The notes beneath the pieces were generated by a model. That model saw nothing but the letters and a program-made list of their open reading frames with translations, was not told the origin of the DNA and did no database searches. Position numbers and translations under genes: made by a program. 64,000 nucleotides of DNA. It comes from Adineta vaga. Its lineage: Eukaryota; Rotifera. How positions within the stretch are numbered: the first letter of the stretch is position 1; every line of letters starts with the position of its first letter. Shown piece after piece: positions 44,932-56,341 of this stretch. The DNA is taken from contig CP075496.1 in NCBI GenBank assembly GCA_021613535.1, positions 1,302,001 to 1,366,000 of the forward strand, in the 5' to 3' direction.

Positions 44932-45474
44932 TCCTAGATCCACATCTATACCAATTACAACACGATTTATCCTTCTTTTTCTCTCAACGATTCGATAAAT
45001 ACCTTTTGGTCTTTCTCTATGAAAGAAGTTTCTATTTAATGCAAGTTTTATATGTTATCAATTGTTTTTTTTATGTGATGAAATAAAGTCCATAGCTGAT
45101 TATTTTCTCATCAAAATATCTTAATGAATGAGTAGGGTTAAAGTATTGTTTAAGTTATTTCAAGGAGAATATCTTTGTCAAAGAAAAAAAGAACCAGAGA
45201 GAGAGAGAGAACATAAAGAGATCGATGTACTAAGTACTGTCGTGTTCTTCGTCGTTTTTTTTTCTTCTGTAGTTTTAATGTCTTTGGTCAAGGAGAGAAA
45301 GAAGAAGAAGAAAAAGTAAGAGAATTTATTTGTTGGTTCCATTGCGCAAGAGAAAGGAAGAGAGAGAGAGAGAGCGAGAGAGCGAGAAGTATTTTTTCAC
45401 ACGAGCTCATTTTAAAACAATCATTCTTATTCTCGGTGTGTATATGTGCAGCATTTGCAGCTAATCTTTAAGCA
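44932..45474. other. Intergenic with (AG)n microsatellite
   Basis: Holds the 3' UTR of the SR gene (poly-A signal 45082-45087) and the promoter of the EGF gene. An AG/GAGC-rich simple repeat lies at 45358-45388, and a shorter one near 45198-45210. Short frames here are low complexity. Confidence 0.55.
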
Positions 45475-47111
45475 ATGTCGACTGTTGTTTCGCTTCTTTT
45501 CCTATTTCTCATTACACTATGGATCGTTTATGGCCAAAATCATATTACAGGTAAGTAAAGTACAAAAGAGAAAAGAGCACATACCGAAGAAAATTGGTTC
45601 CGCTGTCTGTATGTACATGTTCAGCAGCTGATACCGATCAAATTTCAATCGAAATTAATGACCTTTAAGTAAAAAGTTCGATGTTTGTCCAATATTTTAC
45701 TCCGTAACATATCAGATTATCTTTCTTGAACACATTTTACTAAATTGATGTTAATACTCTACAATTGAGATTAATAGTTACACACTAAGACATGTATAGG
45801 CCATCATCAAGATGTTTGCATAGGCAATAGAAAGAGAATGAATTCTTTTACAATCTATACGATATATATGTATGTTTCTACTTGAAAAGGCTCATTGAAG
45901 ATATTAGGTGTCAATCGTATCATTTTGTTCAAAAGTGTTAAATTGCTTGGATTTCTTGAAGAAAAAGAAAAGATTGCTCTTTATACTCTCATTAGCATTT
46001 TAATATGAAATAATCTTTAAATAAATCATTTCATCCTTCTAGTAATCAGTCAAGCAGATGATCCGAATTGTGCAAAATGCGACACTCGTGCTGTGTGCAT
46101 ACGTTTATCTAATGGAAGTGGTGTCAGCTGCGTATGTCTTCCGGGTTTTGCTCTTTCTTCCTCAACAGGACGTTGTGTGCTTCAAGGTAAGAGGTTTTTT
46201 GTTACATAACATTTCCTTTCATATTCCCGCCAAAAGAGCGTAAAACAAAATTCCAACATCCGTTGAACAATCATATTCAATAATTATATATATAGAGAGA
46301 AAGATGTGTATACATATATATGTCATTTTTTTTAATAGAAATACCGCAAAATGGCATCTGCGACAGCCGTTATGAATGTTTTAATGGAGGTCGGTCATTT
46401 TTCTTCTCTTTTTTTGATATGCTTGAATTGATCGATTAGAAGTAAATCGTATTTATATTCAAGGTTTTTGTTCAAATGTCACAAATAAATGTGTATGTTC
46501 ATCTGGCTATGGAGGTTTAATGTGTGAATTGGATATCAATGAATGTGCTACTAATGAACGGATTTGTGGATCATTTACTTGTACAAATTTACCGGGCGAT
46601 TATAAATGTGATTGTGATTTTTTTCATTCGGGAAAACGTTGTCAAAATAGTAAGATAGGTTTTTCTATTTAAATATAAATTTTATCTATTTCTCATTTGT
46701 AAAGTTAGTGGTATTGGTATATTCGTAGTAGTTATATCTTCAATTCTTGTTTTGTTAATCATTGGTTTTCTTATTCTATTTGGTATTCGAACACTTCTGT
46801 CATATCGATTATCGAAACGAGTATCCAGGTAGAATTTGTTTGAATAATGTTTGTTTTGAAAAAAAGATCGATTTTTTACTTTTAGAGAACGTGAACTTCA
46901 ATTACAAAATCCATGTATGGCAACATTAACTGCTGGTGGTATGATGGGAGATGATCCATTAGGAAATGGTTCGTCATTTGTACGTCCGATTGGTCATCGA
47001 ATATATGTTCCAATGGATACAAGTTTTGCTCATGCAACTCGTGTTCAAGCAGAACGAGATGATGATGATAAAAAGCAATTTCCACTTCCACCACCCAAAT
47101 ATAATTCTTAA
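45475..47111 (+). CDS. Type I membrane protein with EGF-like repeats
   Basis: Six exons, 45475-45550, 46043-46186, 46339-46389, 46464-46649, 46705-46828, 46886-47111, all phase-consistent; total 268 residues. Signal peptide MSTVVSLLFLFLITLWIVYG. Three EGF-like modules follow: a Cys-rich one (CAKCDTRAVCIRL...CVCLPGFALS...C), a second split over two exons (CDSRYECFNGGFCSN...CVCSSGYGGLMC), and a third with a calcium-binding start (DINECATNERICGSFTCTN). One TM helix (IFVVVISSILVLLIIGFLIL) and a cytoplasmic tail end in LPPPKYNS, a PPxY-type WW-binding motif. Likely a cell-surface adhesion or signalling protein; no orthologue is obvious and no DSL or LNR domain is present. The first intron is about 490 bases. 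Confidence 0.85.
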
Positions 47112-48539
47112 CATCAATAATTGATCCACCTGTGACGATATGCATATGTTTGTTATGCTCTTATTTTAATAATATGAGAGAAAAAAAAGAAAACCTATTT
47201 ATTTTTTTTTGTCATTTAAAATATTTTTCTTTTGAAGAAATAAGAAAATTTTATTCGGTATTTAATTTCTTTTTCTTTGTTTGAAGTAGAAGTTATTGAA
47301 TAATGAAATATTTAATCTGTAAGAATTATATTCGCATCAATGGTTATGTTCTTATCATTAGATAACATTCGAAATAGTAAGATGACTATCAACATTAGTT
47401 TTAAAAGATATTCTTTCACCTTTCTAAGAAATTATGGGTTTTCATTTTGTGGGAAATGAATGTTATCTGTAGTTTCCCTTATATAATTATGTGTGATTTG
47501 TTCTTGTTTAGACACAATCCATCCGGAGTAGCTTCTTTCCGTCCATATGAAACAAGTAAGATGAATTTTAGTTGATAATGACGTTTATGAAGTAAAATTC
47601 TAAGAATTGATTTGAATGTGTCGTTGTCAATCCTATTAGAACTAATCCGTTGAATAAGAAAAGTTATGCAATAGAAATCTACAGTTCAATCCTTGAACAC
47701 ATCATTCCATTAATCAACGGAAGACATACTTTTCTTTTCTTTCCTCTTCTCTTATACCTATGTGACATGACTTCAATCTCAAAATCTAAATCATTGAACA
47801 TTTGTATGACTTCTATACATAAATTCACTCAGTTTAAGAAATCAACATTCATCTCATCCCCTTATGATGGAAATTTGCTTTTAAAAGTAATTTCTTTGAT
47901 TATATTTACATTTACTTGAACAGGAAATCGAGACGATTGAATAACAATGCTAAATAATGTGATAAGAATTCATAAACTAAACATTTCTTAGTCGTCTGAT
48001 TCAATGCGATTCCGTGCAAACACAAACAGTAAGTATAATCATATACAGTGTGTCTAATTTAGCAATCCAGAAACACTTTTCTGTGAAAAATTGGAGTTTC
48101 ATTATAGATGTCACTATTCATCGTCTTATTCAAAGTAAAGAAACTTTATCTTCGTTTATCAATGGTTTTATCAATTGATCAATGACAATTTCCTATATTG
48201 AACCCTTCTTCTCAAAATCATAACACTTCACTAAAAGCTTTCCTCGTATTCCTTGTACACAAAGGTATTTATAAGCATGTTTTAGAATTGAATATCTTCA
48301 CAACAGAGTAGTTCAATAGTGACTGACTCATGGGAAATTCGTGTAGAAGAATTAATCTAAACATCTTAGAAGAAAAAGTTGTTATTGTTATTGTTTTTCT
48401 TTGAGTTGTAAGTGATGTTCTTTTTCTTTGACTATTTATATAATTAAAATTTGTTAAGAAAAAGAAATAAACGATGATGTATATTCAATTTTTATCCGAA
48501 TAAGACGAAAAAAAAGGAAAGAGTTTGATCGATTTCATT
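47112..48539. other. Intergenic with possible unplaced exons
   Basis: 1.4 kb. At about 47516-47552 a good acceptor is followed by NPSGVASFRPYET and a GTAAG donor; at about 48002-48030 another acceptor and GTAAG donor bracket an open 30-base stretch. They do not join to each other in phase, and no complete gene can be built. They may be alternative or relict exons. Confidence 0.35.
47516..47552 (+). other. Possible alternative 3' exon of the EGF gene or relict exon
   Basis: TTGTTTAG precedes the segment and GTAAG follows it. Read in the frame that exon 5 of the EGF gene (ending at 46828) would supply, it encodes RHNPSGVASFRPYETS. This could be an alternative cytoplasmic tail exon, but the next step of the chain is not found. 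Confidence 0.25.
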
Positions 48540-48851
48540 TCATCCTTGTCGAGATATCCATAATGGTTTGCCATAAAAACGATTTCCACGTGTTCGACGT
48601 GATAACCATAATGGACTAAGACGAAATTTTGAATATTGATTTCGTTTATTTACTTGATCTTCATTTTCATCATTGTGATTTCCATTAATTTCAGATGAAT
48701 CAAACATCGATGGATGCTCATTAAGTTCATCAATCACTGAAGCCAATTGTTGATCCTGTTGAGTTCGATAATATTCTCGAGGAATACCATATAAGGTGTG
48801 AATAAGAAGACAAAAGAATACAAAGATAGTTAATGATATACGATTATGCAT
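48540..48851 (-). CDS. Neuropeptide precursor with PLWxSR peptides
   Basis: Single-exon frame of 103 residues on the minus strand. Signal peptide MHNRISLTIFVFFCLLIHTLYG, an acidic spacer rich in Asn/Asp/Glu, then a KR cleavage site (QVNKR). After it come two related peptides separated by RR: NQYSKFRLSPLWLS-RR and TRGNRFYGKPLWISRQG. Both carry the shared core PLW(L/I)SR, and the final Gly could supply a C-terminal amide. The layout (signal, acidic spacer, dibasic sites, paired related peptides near the C-terminus) is standard for secreted neuropeptide precursors. I do not recognise the PLWxSR core in known families. Secreted by neurons or gland cells is an inference. Confidence 0.75.
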   Translation of the reverse strand: MHNRISLTIFVFFCLLIHTLYGIPREYYRTQQDQQLASVIDELNEHPSMFDSSEINGNHNDENEDQVNKRNQYSKFRLSPLWLSRRTRGNRFYGKPLWISRQG

Positions 48852-49346
48852 TGTAATTTTAGTTAAGAAAACTTTCTATTGTGAAAGGGAATTTATATTC
48901 GGACGCTAGAAGAAAATACCTTAGAGAGAGAAAAACCGTGGGGGTAGAGAGAAAAATACGATATAAACCAATCAAGATTGAGTATATAGACGAAATACTA
49001 CTTCTTCTTTTTTCTTTTTCTTCTTTGGTCTTACGTCAGTCATTTCTTTCACAGACATGAGAACATCCTACACAACACGATTAGAATCATGTCTAATCAT
49101 AATAAGAAATAATCGATATAAAAATGAATGGCCTTGTTCGTCTATATTTTCTTTTTCTAATCAAAATAATTTAAAAGAATAATCATTAAGATCACTTTCT
49201 TTAGAAAGCAATCGTTTTGAATAGAAGAAAAGGAAAACAAAAGAGTTCATCAATCATACCGAAGAAGAAGAAGAAAAAGAAACCCAAATGAAAATTCATC
49301 AATCATGTATCTTTAGATAAAAATGAGTCTATAATTGATTTTCGAA
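48852..49346. promoter_or_regulatory. Head-to-head intergenic, neuropeptide (-) and TMEM62 (+)
   Basis: 495 bases between start codons on opposite strands. An acceptor-like CTTTAG ends at 49316, and a short upstream ATG-stop (ATGAGTCTATAA) at 49323-49334 precedes the TMEM62 start, so a 5' UTR splice and a tiny upstream frame are possible. Confidence 0.4.
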
Positions 49347-52114
49347 ATGCTATTGAATCTTTTTCTTCTGATCCATTTCGTCAATCTTCATTCCATCGTT
49401 TCATCCAATGAATATCTGGCAAATACAAGCAAACATCTTTTCTATTTTCTTCAAGTAAATTCGATCGTTTTTCAAAGTATAAAATCAATTGATTATTTAG
49501 ATAACTGATATTCATATAACTCATTTTGGTCATGAAGATCGAATGAAACAATTTGAAGAGTTTTGTAATCAAATTATCAAAACATTAATTAAACCTGAAG
49601 TAACAATTGTGTCAGGTAGAGAATTCAATTATGTTCTTTGCCTTTTTTCATTAATTCAGTTATTTCTTATTCAGGTGATCTTGTAAATAGTGTAGCAAGT
49701 TTGAAATCTAAACATGATCCATTATTTGGAACAGCACAATATGAAAAGGAATGGATTATTTATCGAAATATATTAGATCGAACGAATGTTACACAATATA
49801 CAAAATGGTTGGATACTAAAGGAAATCATGGTAAAGAAATAAGGATATGAGGAGATTATTAAATTGATGAATTTCAATGAATAGATACGTTTATGGATTC
49901 AAATCCTGATTCAGTAAATAGTTATTTTCGGTAAGAGAAACTGTTTGTGTTTTGTAGAGGAAATATCTTTTGACTTTTATTCAAGTATGTATTCGCATCA
50001 AGGACAAGTTCATAGTGGTTCATATGAATATACATTGAGAACGAAGGATAATGATAGTTACTCATTTATTAGTATTGATTTATGTCCGAAACCGGGTATT
50101 GGACGACCATTTAATTTCTTTGGTTTAATGAGTAATGTAAAAGAAAATATTTTATTTGGTGAAAAAGTTCTGTTTTTTTTTTCTTAAAATTTCAGAAAGA
50201 AATGCAAAATTTGAGAAAATTATCAGAACGAACGAAAAATTCCACAACAGTTATCTTATTCGGTCATTATCCTTTATCTTTTACTTATGCATCTGGACTT
50301 CAACAACTTATGAATCATGCGATCGTTTATCTAAATGGTCATTTACATTCCGGTATTAAACATCTATATACTCGTCATTCAAGTGGATTACTTGAATTCG
50401 AATTAGGTGATTGGAAATCTAATCGACGGTAAAACTAAAATGACCAATGAATCTTTTGTTTATTTCGTTTGAATAGATTTCGTTTGATCACAATCGATTC
50501 CGGACTTTTATCATTTGAAGATTATCGATTTAATCAACCAATCTATGCTATTATATCAAATCCAAAAGCAGCGAAATTTCAAACATCAAGAGAACCATTA
50601 AATCGACTAAGTCAAAGTACACATATTAGGTTTATTCAAATCAAATATGTCTTGGATTTTATCAATAAGAAATCTTTTCTATTTGTTTTAGAATTCTTAT
50701 ATTTGCTTATTTACCGATTAGTGATGTCAAAATATTCATTGATGGACAAGCGAAAGGTTCTGCTGTACAAACAAATGATCATAAGAATTTGTTTGTTTTA
50801 CCATGGAATACAAGTTTATATAATGATGGAAATCTTCATGAAATATCTGTTCAAATTAAAGTAAATTAAAACGAAAGTAAAATTTCATAGTTGATTATTT
50901 TTTGTTTAAAAGGATAATGGCAATAATACTGTGACTATTACTCATGAGTTTTCTTTCTCACTTTCAACGAGAATACCTTGGAATAGATCAAAGTTTTTAC
51001 TTTCGATTCATCTACCAACTTTCGTAAAAGATGATTTCTCTTTTCTTTTCTAAAACTGACTTTATTTTCTTTTAGGGTCTTTGTATTCAGATATTATCTC
51101 TATGTATCTACATACTTATTCTCTTCTTCTTCCGATATCAAGCTAAACATAAATCTAGTAAGTTGAATTTTCAGGTACATATCATAGAATACAAGCATAG
51201 GCGGAGATACAATCAACGATTGTAGAAATACGTAAGATATCGATCAAAATTCGAAGAACATATGCCCACAAACTAATGAGAAGAAAACAGATTCATGCAA
51301 TGTCTGTCATATTTGTTTACACATAAGGATCGATTAGATCTATTTCGATAAAAATAACTTTATATGACAATCTTCAATATTTTTTGCAGGCCATTTTACT
51401 GGACGATGTGTTTTATGGAATCGATTTCGTTTACGAATGACACTTCTTTGTTCTGTTGATTTGATCTTCTATTCCCTCGTCAGTTTTTCAATCTATCATC
51501 TCATCGGTATTGATCTTTGATTATTCCTTTAACATCATGTCTAAATCGATTGTTTTGTAAATTAAGGTCCATGGTATATTGGTTATTTAACAAAAGATGA
51601 TATCGGTAGTGTATTTTTATGGGGAATATTAGTTCAAAAACATTATTTACCAACTGATACACAAATTCAGACAGGATTTGTTCAAGTAAAATCTTTTCTG
51701 AACTCGAAAAACTAGTTTTCTTTGAAATTTTAGTTATGTTTCTTCTTATTTCCATTAACAAATTGTTTAAGTTTTCTTTGTTATTATCGTTACAAACAAC
51801 TTCAATCAAATACAAATCGAATCAAACTTTATTTCAGTCGTTGTTGGAGAATCTTGACTGTTTACATTCTTTTTCTATATACAATAAGTTTTCTTACTTT
51901 CTGGTCATTTGTAATAACAGCATCGTATAAATTTGCCTGGATTTTATCTCCATTTGGTCTGATATTAATTGCTTTAACCATACTTCTTTATATTCAAGTT
52001 CATCGATTAAAATTTGAAGATTTTCATTTGTTAATTTCAAACAATTCCACAGAAATAATCACTTCTCCGAATTCGAAAATTTACGAACAAGAATTCGTTT
52101 TAAAATCTCAGTAG
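49347..52114 (+). CDS. TMEM62: TMEM62-like transmembrane metallophosphoesterase
   Basis: 13 exons, 49347-49454, 49501-49615, 49675-49830, 49885-49930, 49986-50136, 50196-50428, 50477-50629, 50692-50860, 50913-51023, 51076-51157, 51390-51506, 51567-51685, 51734-52114, all in phase; total 646 residues (human TMEM62 643). The start gives a signal peptide (MLLNLFLLIHFVNLHS). The calcineurin-like phosphoesterase motifs are complete: ITDIHITH (D-x-H), SGDLVN (GD), KGNHD (made across a splice), FGHYPL (GH), NGHLHSG (GHxH). A conserved LLEFELGDWKSNRR and a beta-rich segment follow, then four to five TM helices in the C-terminal third. Predicted lumenal or extracellular catalytic domain with C-terminal membrane bundle. 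The natural substrate of the family is not known to me. Confidence 0.93.
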
Positions 52115-52415
52115 ATAATCGAACAGTTTTATTTATTTGTATAATCTCGCGCGAATGAAAGTTATCAGAATATTTTTAAATAAATATTTCAAAAAATTAA
52201 CTTCTCCTATTGGAAATCTTACGCACAATGAATTTCAAACTAAACATTAGGCAAATAAGACAAGAGTTTCCTCAAAAGATTTTATTCTTTTTGTCCAAAA
52301 AAACAACAACTAGCAAATAGAAGAACAAACACAAAAAATAATCACATGAAAGAAATACTTTTCTTAGCTAGTTCAAAGAACTTATTTAACAAAAAACATA
52401 AATAAACAGAATGTT
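52115..52415. other. Tail-to-tail spacer, TMEM62 (+) and RBBP6 (-)
   Basis: 301 bases, AT-rich, holding the two 3' ends. No other signal seen. Confidence 0.5.
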
Positions 52416-55400
52416 TTACTGAACTTGAACAGTGGATCCTGTCTTATTGATAATTGCATTTGTATTACTACGATTATCTTTACTATAATCATGTTTTTCA
52501 CTTTTCGAATCATGACGACGATGTTTTCTATGATAATCATGATGATAATGGTCTTTTCGTTTTTTGTTATGAATAGAACCAGTTTCGTCATTGATTTTAT
52601 TCGAAGAATTTGATAGAATTGAAGATTTTTCATTCATCACTGTTTCAATTCGTGATGCAAGAGTTTTAGGTCGTACATCCGATGGCACTGTAGGATCATC
52701 ATTTCTATGTGAACGAGATTGATCACGATTTCGACTAAAAGAAATAATGAGAAAAGAAAAGAGAGATTGAAAATGTATTCTTACTCGGAATGATGATGTT
52801 TGGAAGAGGAAGATTCATGCATATAAACAATCGTACGTTGAGTAGATTGTTGAACTGTTGGTGGTGGACGAGGCGAACGACGTCTTTCACGAGTTGAATG
52901 GTATGAACGTGGAGATAATCTAAATCAATGAAGGAGAAATGTAGAAGAAGTTGTATTTTGTAATAAATCTTACTTTCGAGATTTTGATGAATGATAATCA
53001 TTGCGTAGAGGAGGAGTTCGTCGTCGAGGTTTCGATATAATTGGTGATCGTCGTTTTTCTCGATGATTTGGTGAGATTTTTCGTGATTCTTCATGGCGAT
53101 GATTTCGACTATGTGAGGAACGATGACGATGACGACGAGATAATGATGAATGACGTGAATCACTGATTTAATTTAAAAACATAATAGAATGTTTCATTTG
53201 CATACTAATGATTAACTTACTTGCTAGTATTGGATGAATAAGATGAACGAGAACGATGACGACTAATCGATCGTTTACTAGAAAAAAACAGAAAAGAAAG
53301 ATTTAGAGATATCTGTCAGTTAATTCTATTGAAAATACCGTTGTTTTGAATGAAATTCATCTTTTGGAAGAATCGTGTCGATCGATTTTGATATTGGTTG
53401 TGTAGTTGTATCTTGATGATGATGAGCAATTACTGTTGAGGTTGAAGTTGCAGCATATGTTGTACCTGGTTGATGAAGTGAAGATATATTTGCTGTTTCG
53501 TAATGTGTAACATGAAATCCATTGATTGGATTTGGTTGAAGATGTGTTGCATTGAATGAATGAGGATGAGTTACAGGAAAATGTGGATGTTGAGGATAAT
53601 GATGATAGCCACCGGGTGGGAGAATTGGAGGAGCACCGGGATATGAAAGATGCATTGGTGGAGGATAAAAATTACTGAAAGAAATTGAGAAAATGGAAAG
53701 TTCAAGAGAATAATGTCGAAAAATTTACTGATGAATTGGATAGAAATTCGTTGATGATGCTGGTAAAATTGATGGAGGATACATCATATTATGATACATA
53801 TGTTGTTGTTGATGATGATGTGAAGGAGTTGGATAATAGTGTGAAAGCATAGGTGTTGCAGTAGTTGTTGTTGTCGTTGGTGGAGATGAAAGAATTGTAC
53901 TGACTGGTGTCAGTTGAGATGGAGGAGTTTGACGATCAGATTTTCCAGCTTTATAACAAATTAGTTTTTCCAAGAAGAAAACTTCATTTTGTAAAAGGAT
54001 TCTTTACCTTCTGAAATATTTGTATCCATTTCTGTATTTGATATTTCTTCGTCGATACCATTATTCACTGTTAATAATTGAAAATTATCATCTTTTTCAC
54101 TAGAATCGATGAAGAAAACAAAGGAAAATCTTTCCTAATGCAAAAATCCTCGGAATATACCTGGCTGTTGTTCCATCTTCAGATGTCGTATCAACCGATT
54201 GCGTCATTACTACTGGCGAAGATATTGATGGTGATTGACCACGTCCAAGTGGTTGCATTCGAATAACAATTGGTGCTGTTTTCACTGTTTGTTGCGGTAC
54301 TGTCGGAAGATTCATTGTCTCATATTCATCAGTATCACTTGATAGTTGATTATTTATCAATCCAACGGATCGTGTTGATGATGAATCAAAATCTTTTTCT
54401 ATCGTCTGTGGTGATAAATAATGATTTGCTGATATGTATGGATACGAAGATTTTCGTTGTCGTTCTTCAAGCCAATTATTAATATGTTTTCGTAAGAATA
54501 AATTTGGATTTATCTGATCAATCGCAACATGTTGACGATGACAATGTGGACATTCATGATCTTCACTTTCAATTAAAGCTGTACGAATACCTTTAAAAAT
54601 AGATATAGACATTAAAATTCAATTGAATTTTCTTTTCATTATTTTATTACATTCATCACAAAAACTATTATGGCAACATGGTGTGATCACTGCATCATTA
54701 TAAATTTGTTTACATATAGGACAGAGGAGATCCTCAGATGGTAAATCTTCATCAGCAGATTTTGTTGGTAACATGGATGGTGGTGGAGCTGGTGGAAGAA
54801 CACCTTTTTCTTGAAATTGTCGAGCTCGTTGAGCTAAAGCATCTGCTTTCTTTTCGCTGTTTTCCACAATTAATTGACTACAGATAAGATAAACTGTTTT
54901 GCTTCCGTATTAAAGTGAAAATACTTACGCCATTTGTCGTGGTACAACAGAAGTACCGGCTTGATCTGAAAAAGCACCGGGGATATGTCTTGGAATACGA
55001 ATAAGACCACCACGTGGTATTCCTGTGGGTTTTTTTGGTAATGGCTCTTGTCGTACATGACCTGTTCCACGATAATGAGCACGATTACCATGATGTGGAT
55101 GATGATGAGGATGGAATGTTGATTTCATAGTATCAGTTCTACCACCGGATGATGAAGGATTTCCATTGGTATTCGTCGATGATGACTGCTGAAGATAGAA
55201 AGGTATGAACGAAAAGATAAACAAGATTAGAGTTTGTTTCTTTTTCATATTTGTTTTATTGGATGAAGATTCTCTATGAGAATAAGATGGGTATGTACTT
55301 TTATGATAGAGATGACCCTCAAGATGGGATGATTAGAATACAAAGTAGCTTTATTATTTATGATAAAAGAATCTAATTTACAAAATGGAATGGATATGGA

Positions 55401-56341
55401 CAAAACAACAGATAATAAAGATCGACGTTGATGGACAAAGATAATTATATATGATGAATCCATAGTAAATATGGAACCTACCAGAAGAAGTGGACATTGA
55501 TTTCTTAAATGACCCGGTTGTTTACAATTGTGACATATCTGCGAATTATTCGATCGACGCGATGATCTAAAACAATCAATGTACCGATTGACAGAGATAT
55601 GTAAAATAGTCGAAGTTATATTTACAAATATTGAGAACGAGATGTTTTCACAATTTCTTTGATTCGTTCATCTTCAGTCAATTCAGTTGTTTCCGTTGTA
55701 TTTAATGGCTATGAATACAAATTAATCAACTAAATTTATATTCATTCAACATTCATAAACTTACCGGCGTAAGCATTTCTAATGGAACCGGTATACTTTC
55801 AACCATCGTTGACGATGTTGTCTAAAATCAATTCCAAAAGATATTCTATAATATTCAAAATGAATATCTAACTTACAATTTGCGTTGGTTGATACATCGC
55901 TGGTAATAGATATCTATCAAATTCGATGAAACTATCTTTGAACAACAGAAAATATCTTTTTAAACTTACTCTTTAACAATATCATCAGAAGAAACGACTG
56001 GTTTGTGAATTGATGATGGTGTTAATGATTCAAATGTTCCTCGAATACGACGAGTTACAACTACACTTGTATTTCGCGCAATCATATCCGAACTATCCTT
56101 GTATTCTAGAAATGATTGAAAAGATTAAAAAAACATGATGATTTGAATAAAGCAATTCACCTATATGTGTTGTTGAATCGCTAATGATTAAATCATAATC
56201 ATCTTTGGTATGATTTGATCCAGATCGAGATGATTTCTCAATAATTAATCGTTTCAATTCTCCAAGAGAACAACTCATGCCTTCGAATTGAATGGATTCG
56301 TAATCTCGATCTGCTTTGTACTTATATCGAATAATTGACAT
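52416..56341 (-). CDS. RBBP6: RBBP6-like E3 ubiquitin ligase / mRNA 3'-processing factor
   Basis: 16 exons on the minus strand: 56341-56161, 56105-55970, 55913-55877, 55821-55765, 55708-55626, 55566-55482, 55188-54929, 54877-54651, 54590-54161, 54099-54008, 53948-53729, 53674-53339, 53277-53221, 53162-52974, 52919-52785, 52734-52416; phases agree, 947 residues. N-terminal DWNN ubiquitin-like domain (MSIIRYKYKADRDYESIQFEG, then ...KDSSDMIARNTSVVVTRRI), a CCHC knuckle CHNCKQPGHLRNQC, and a RING/U-box-like CPICKQIYNDAVITPCC...SFCDECIRTALIE...CPHCH assembled across a splice, exactly as in RBBP6/Mpe1. After that come Pro/His/Tyr-rich and RS/KH-rich tails (HRSRSSYSSN, RRHRHRSSHSRNHRHEE). The start at 56341 is chosen because family members begin MS-x-x-x-YKF; an in-frame ATG 12 bases upstream is possible. 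A CAGCAG acceptor at exon 7 allows one-codon variation. Confidence 0.93.

Noticed and set aside
45358-45388. (AG)n tract as a regulatory repeat or array
   Set aside because: A simple microsatellite with no unit structure beyond AG/GAGC; no CRISPR-like spacing anywhere in the window.
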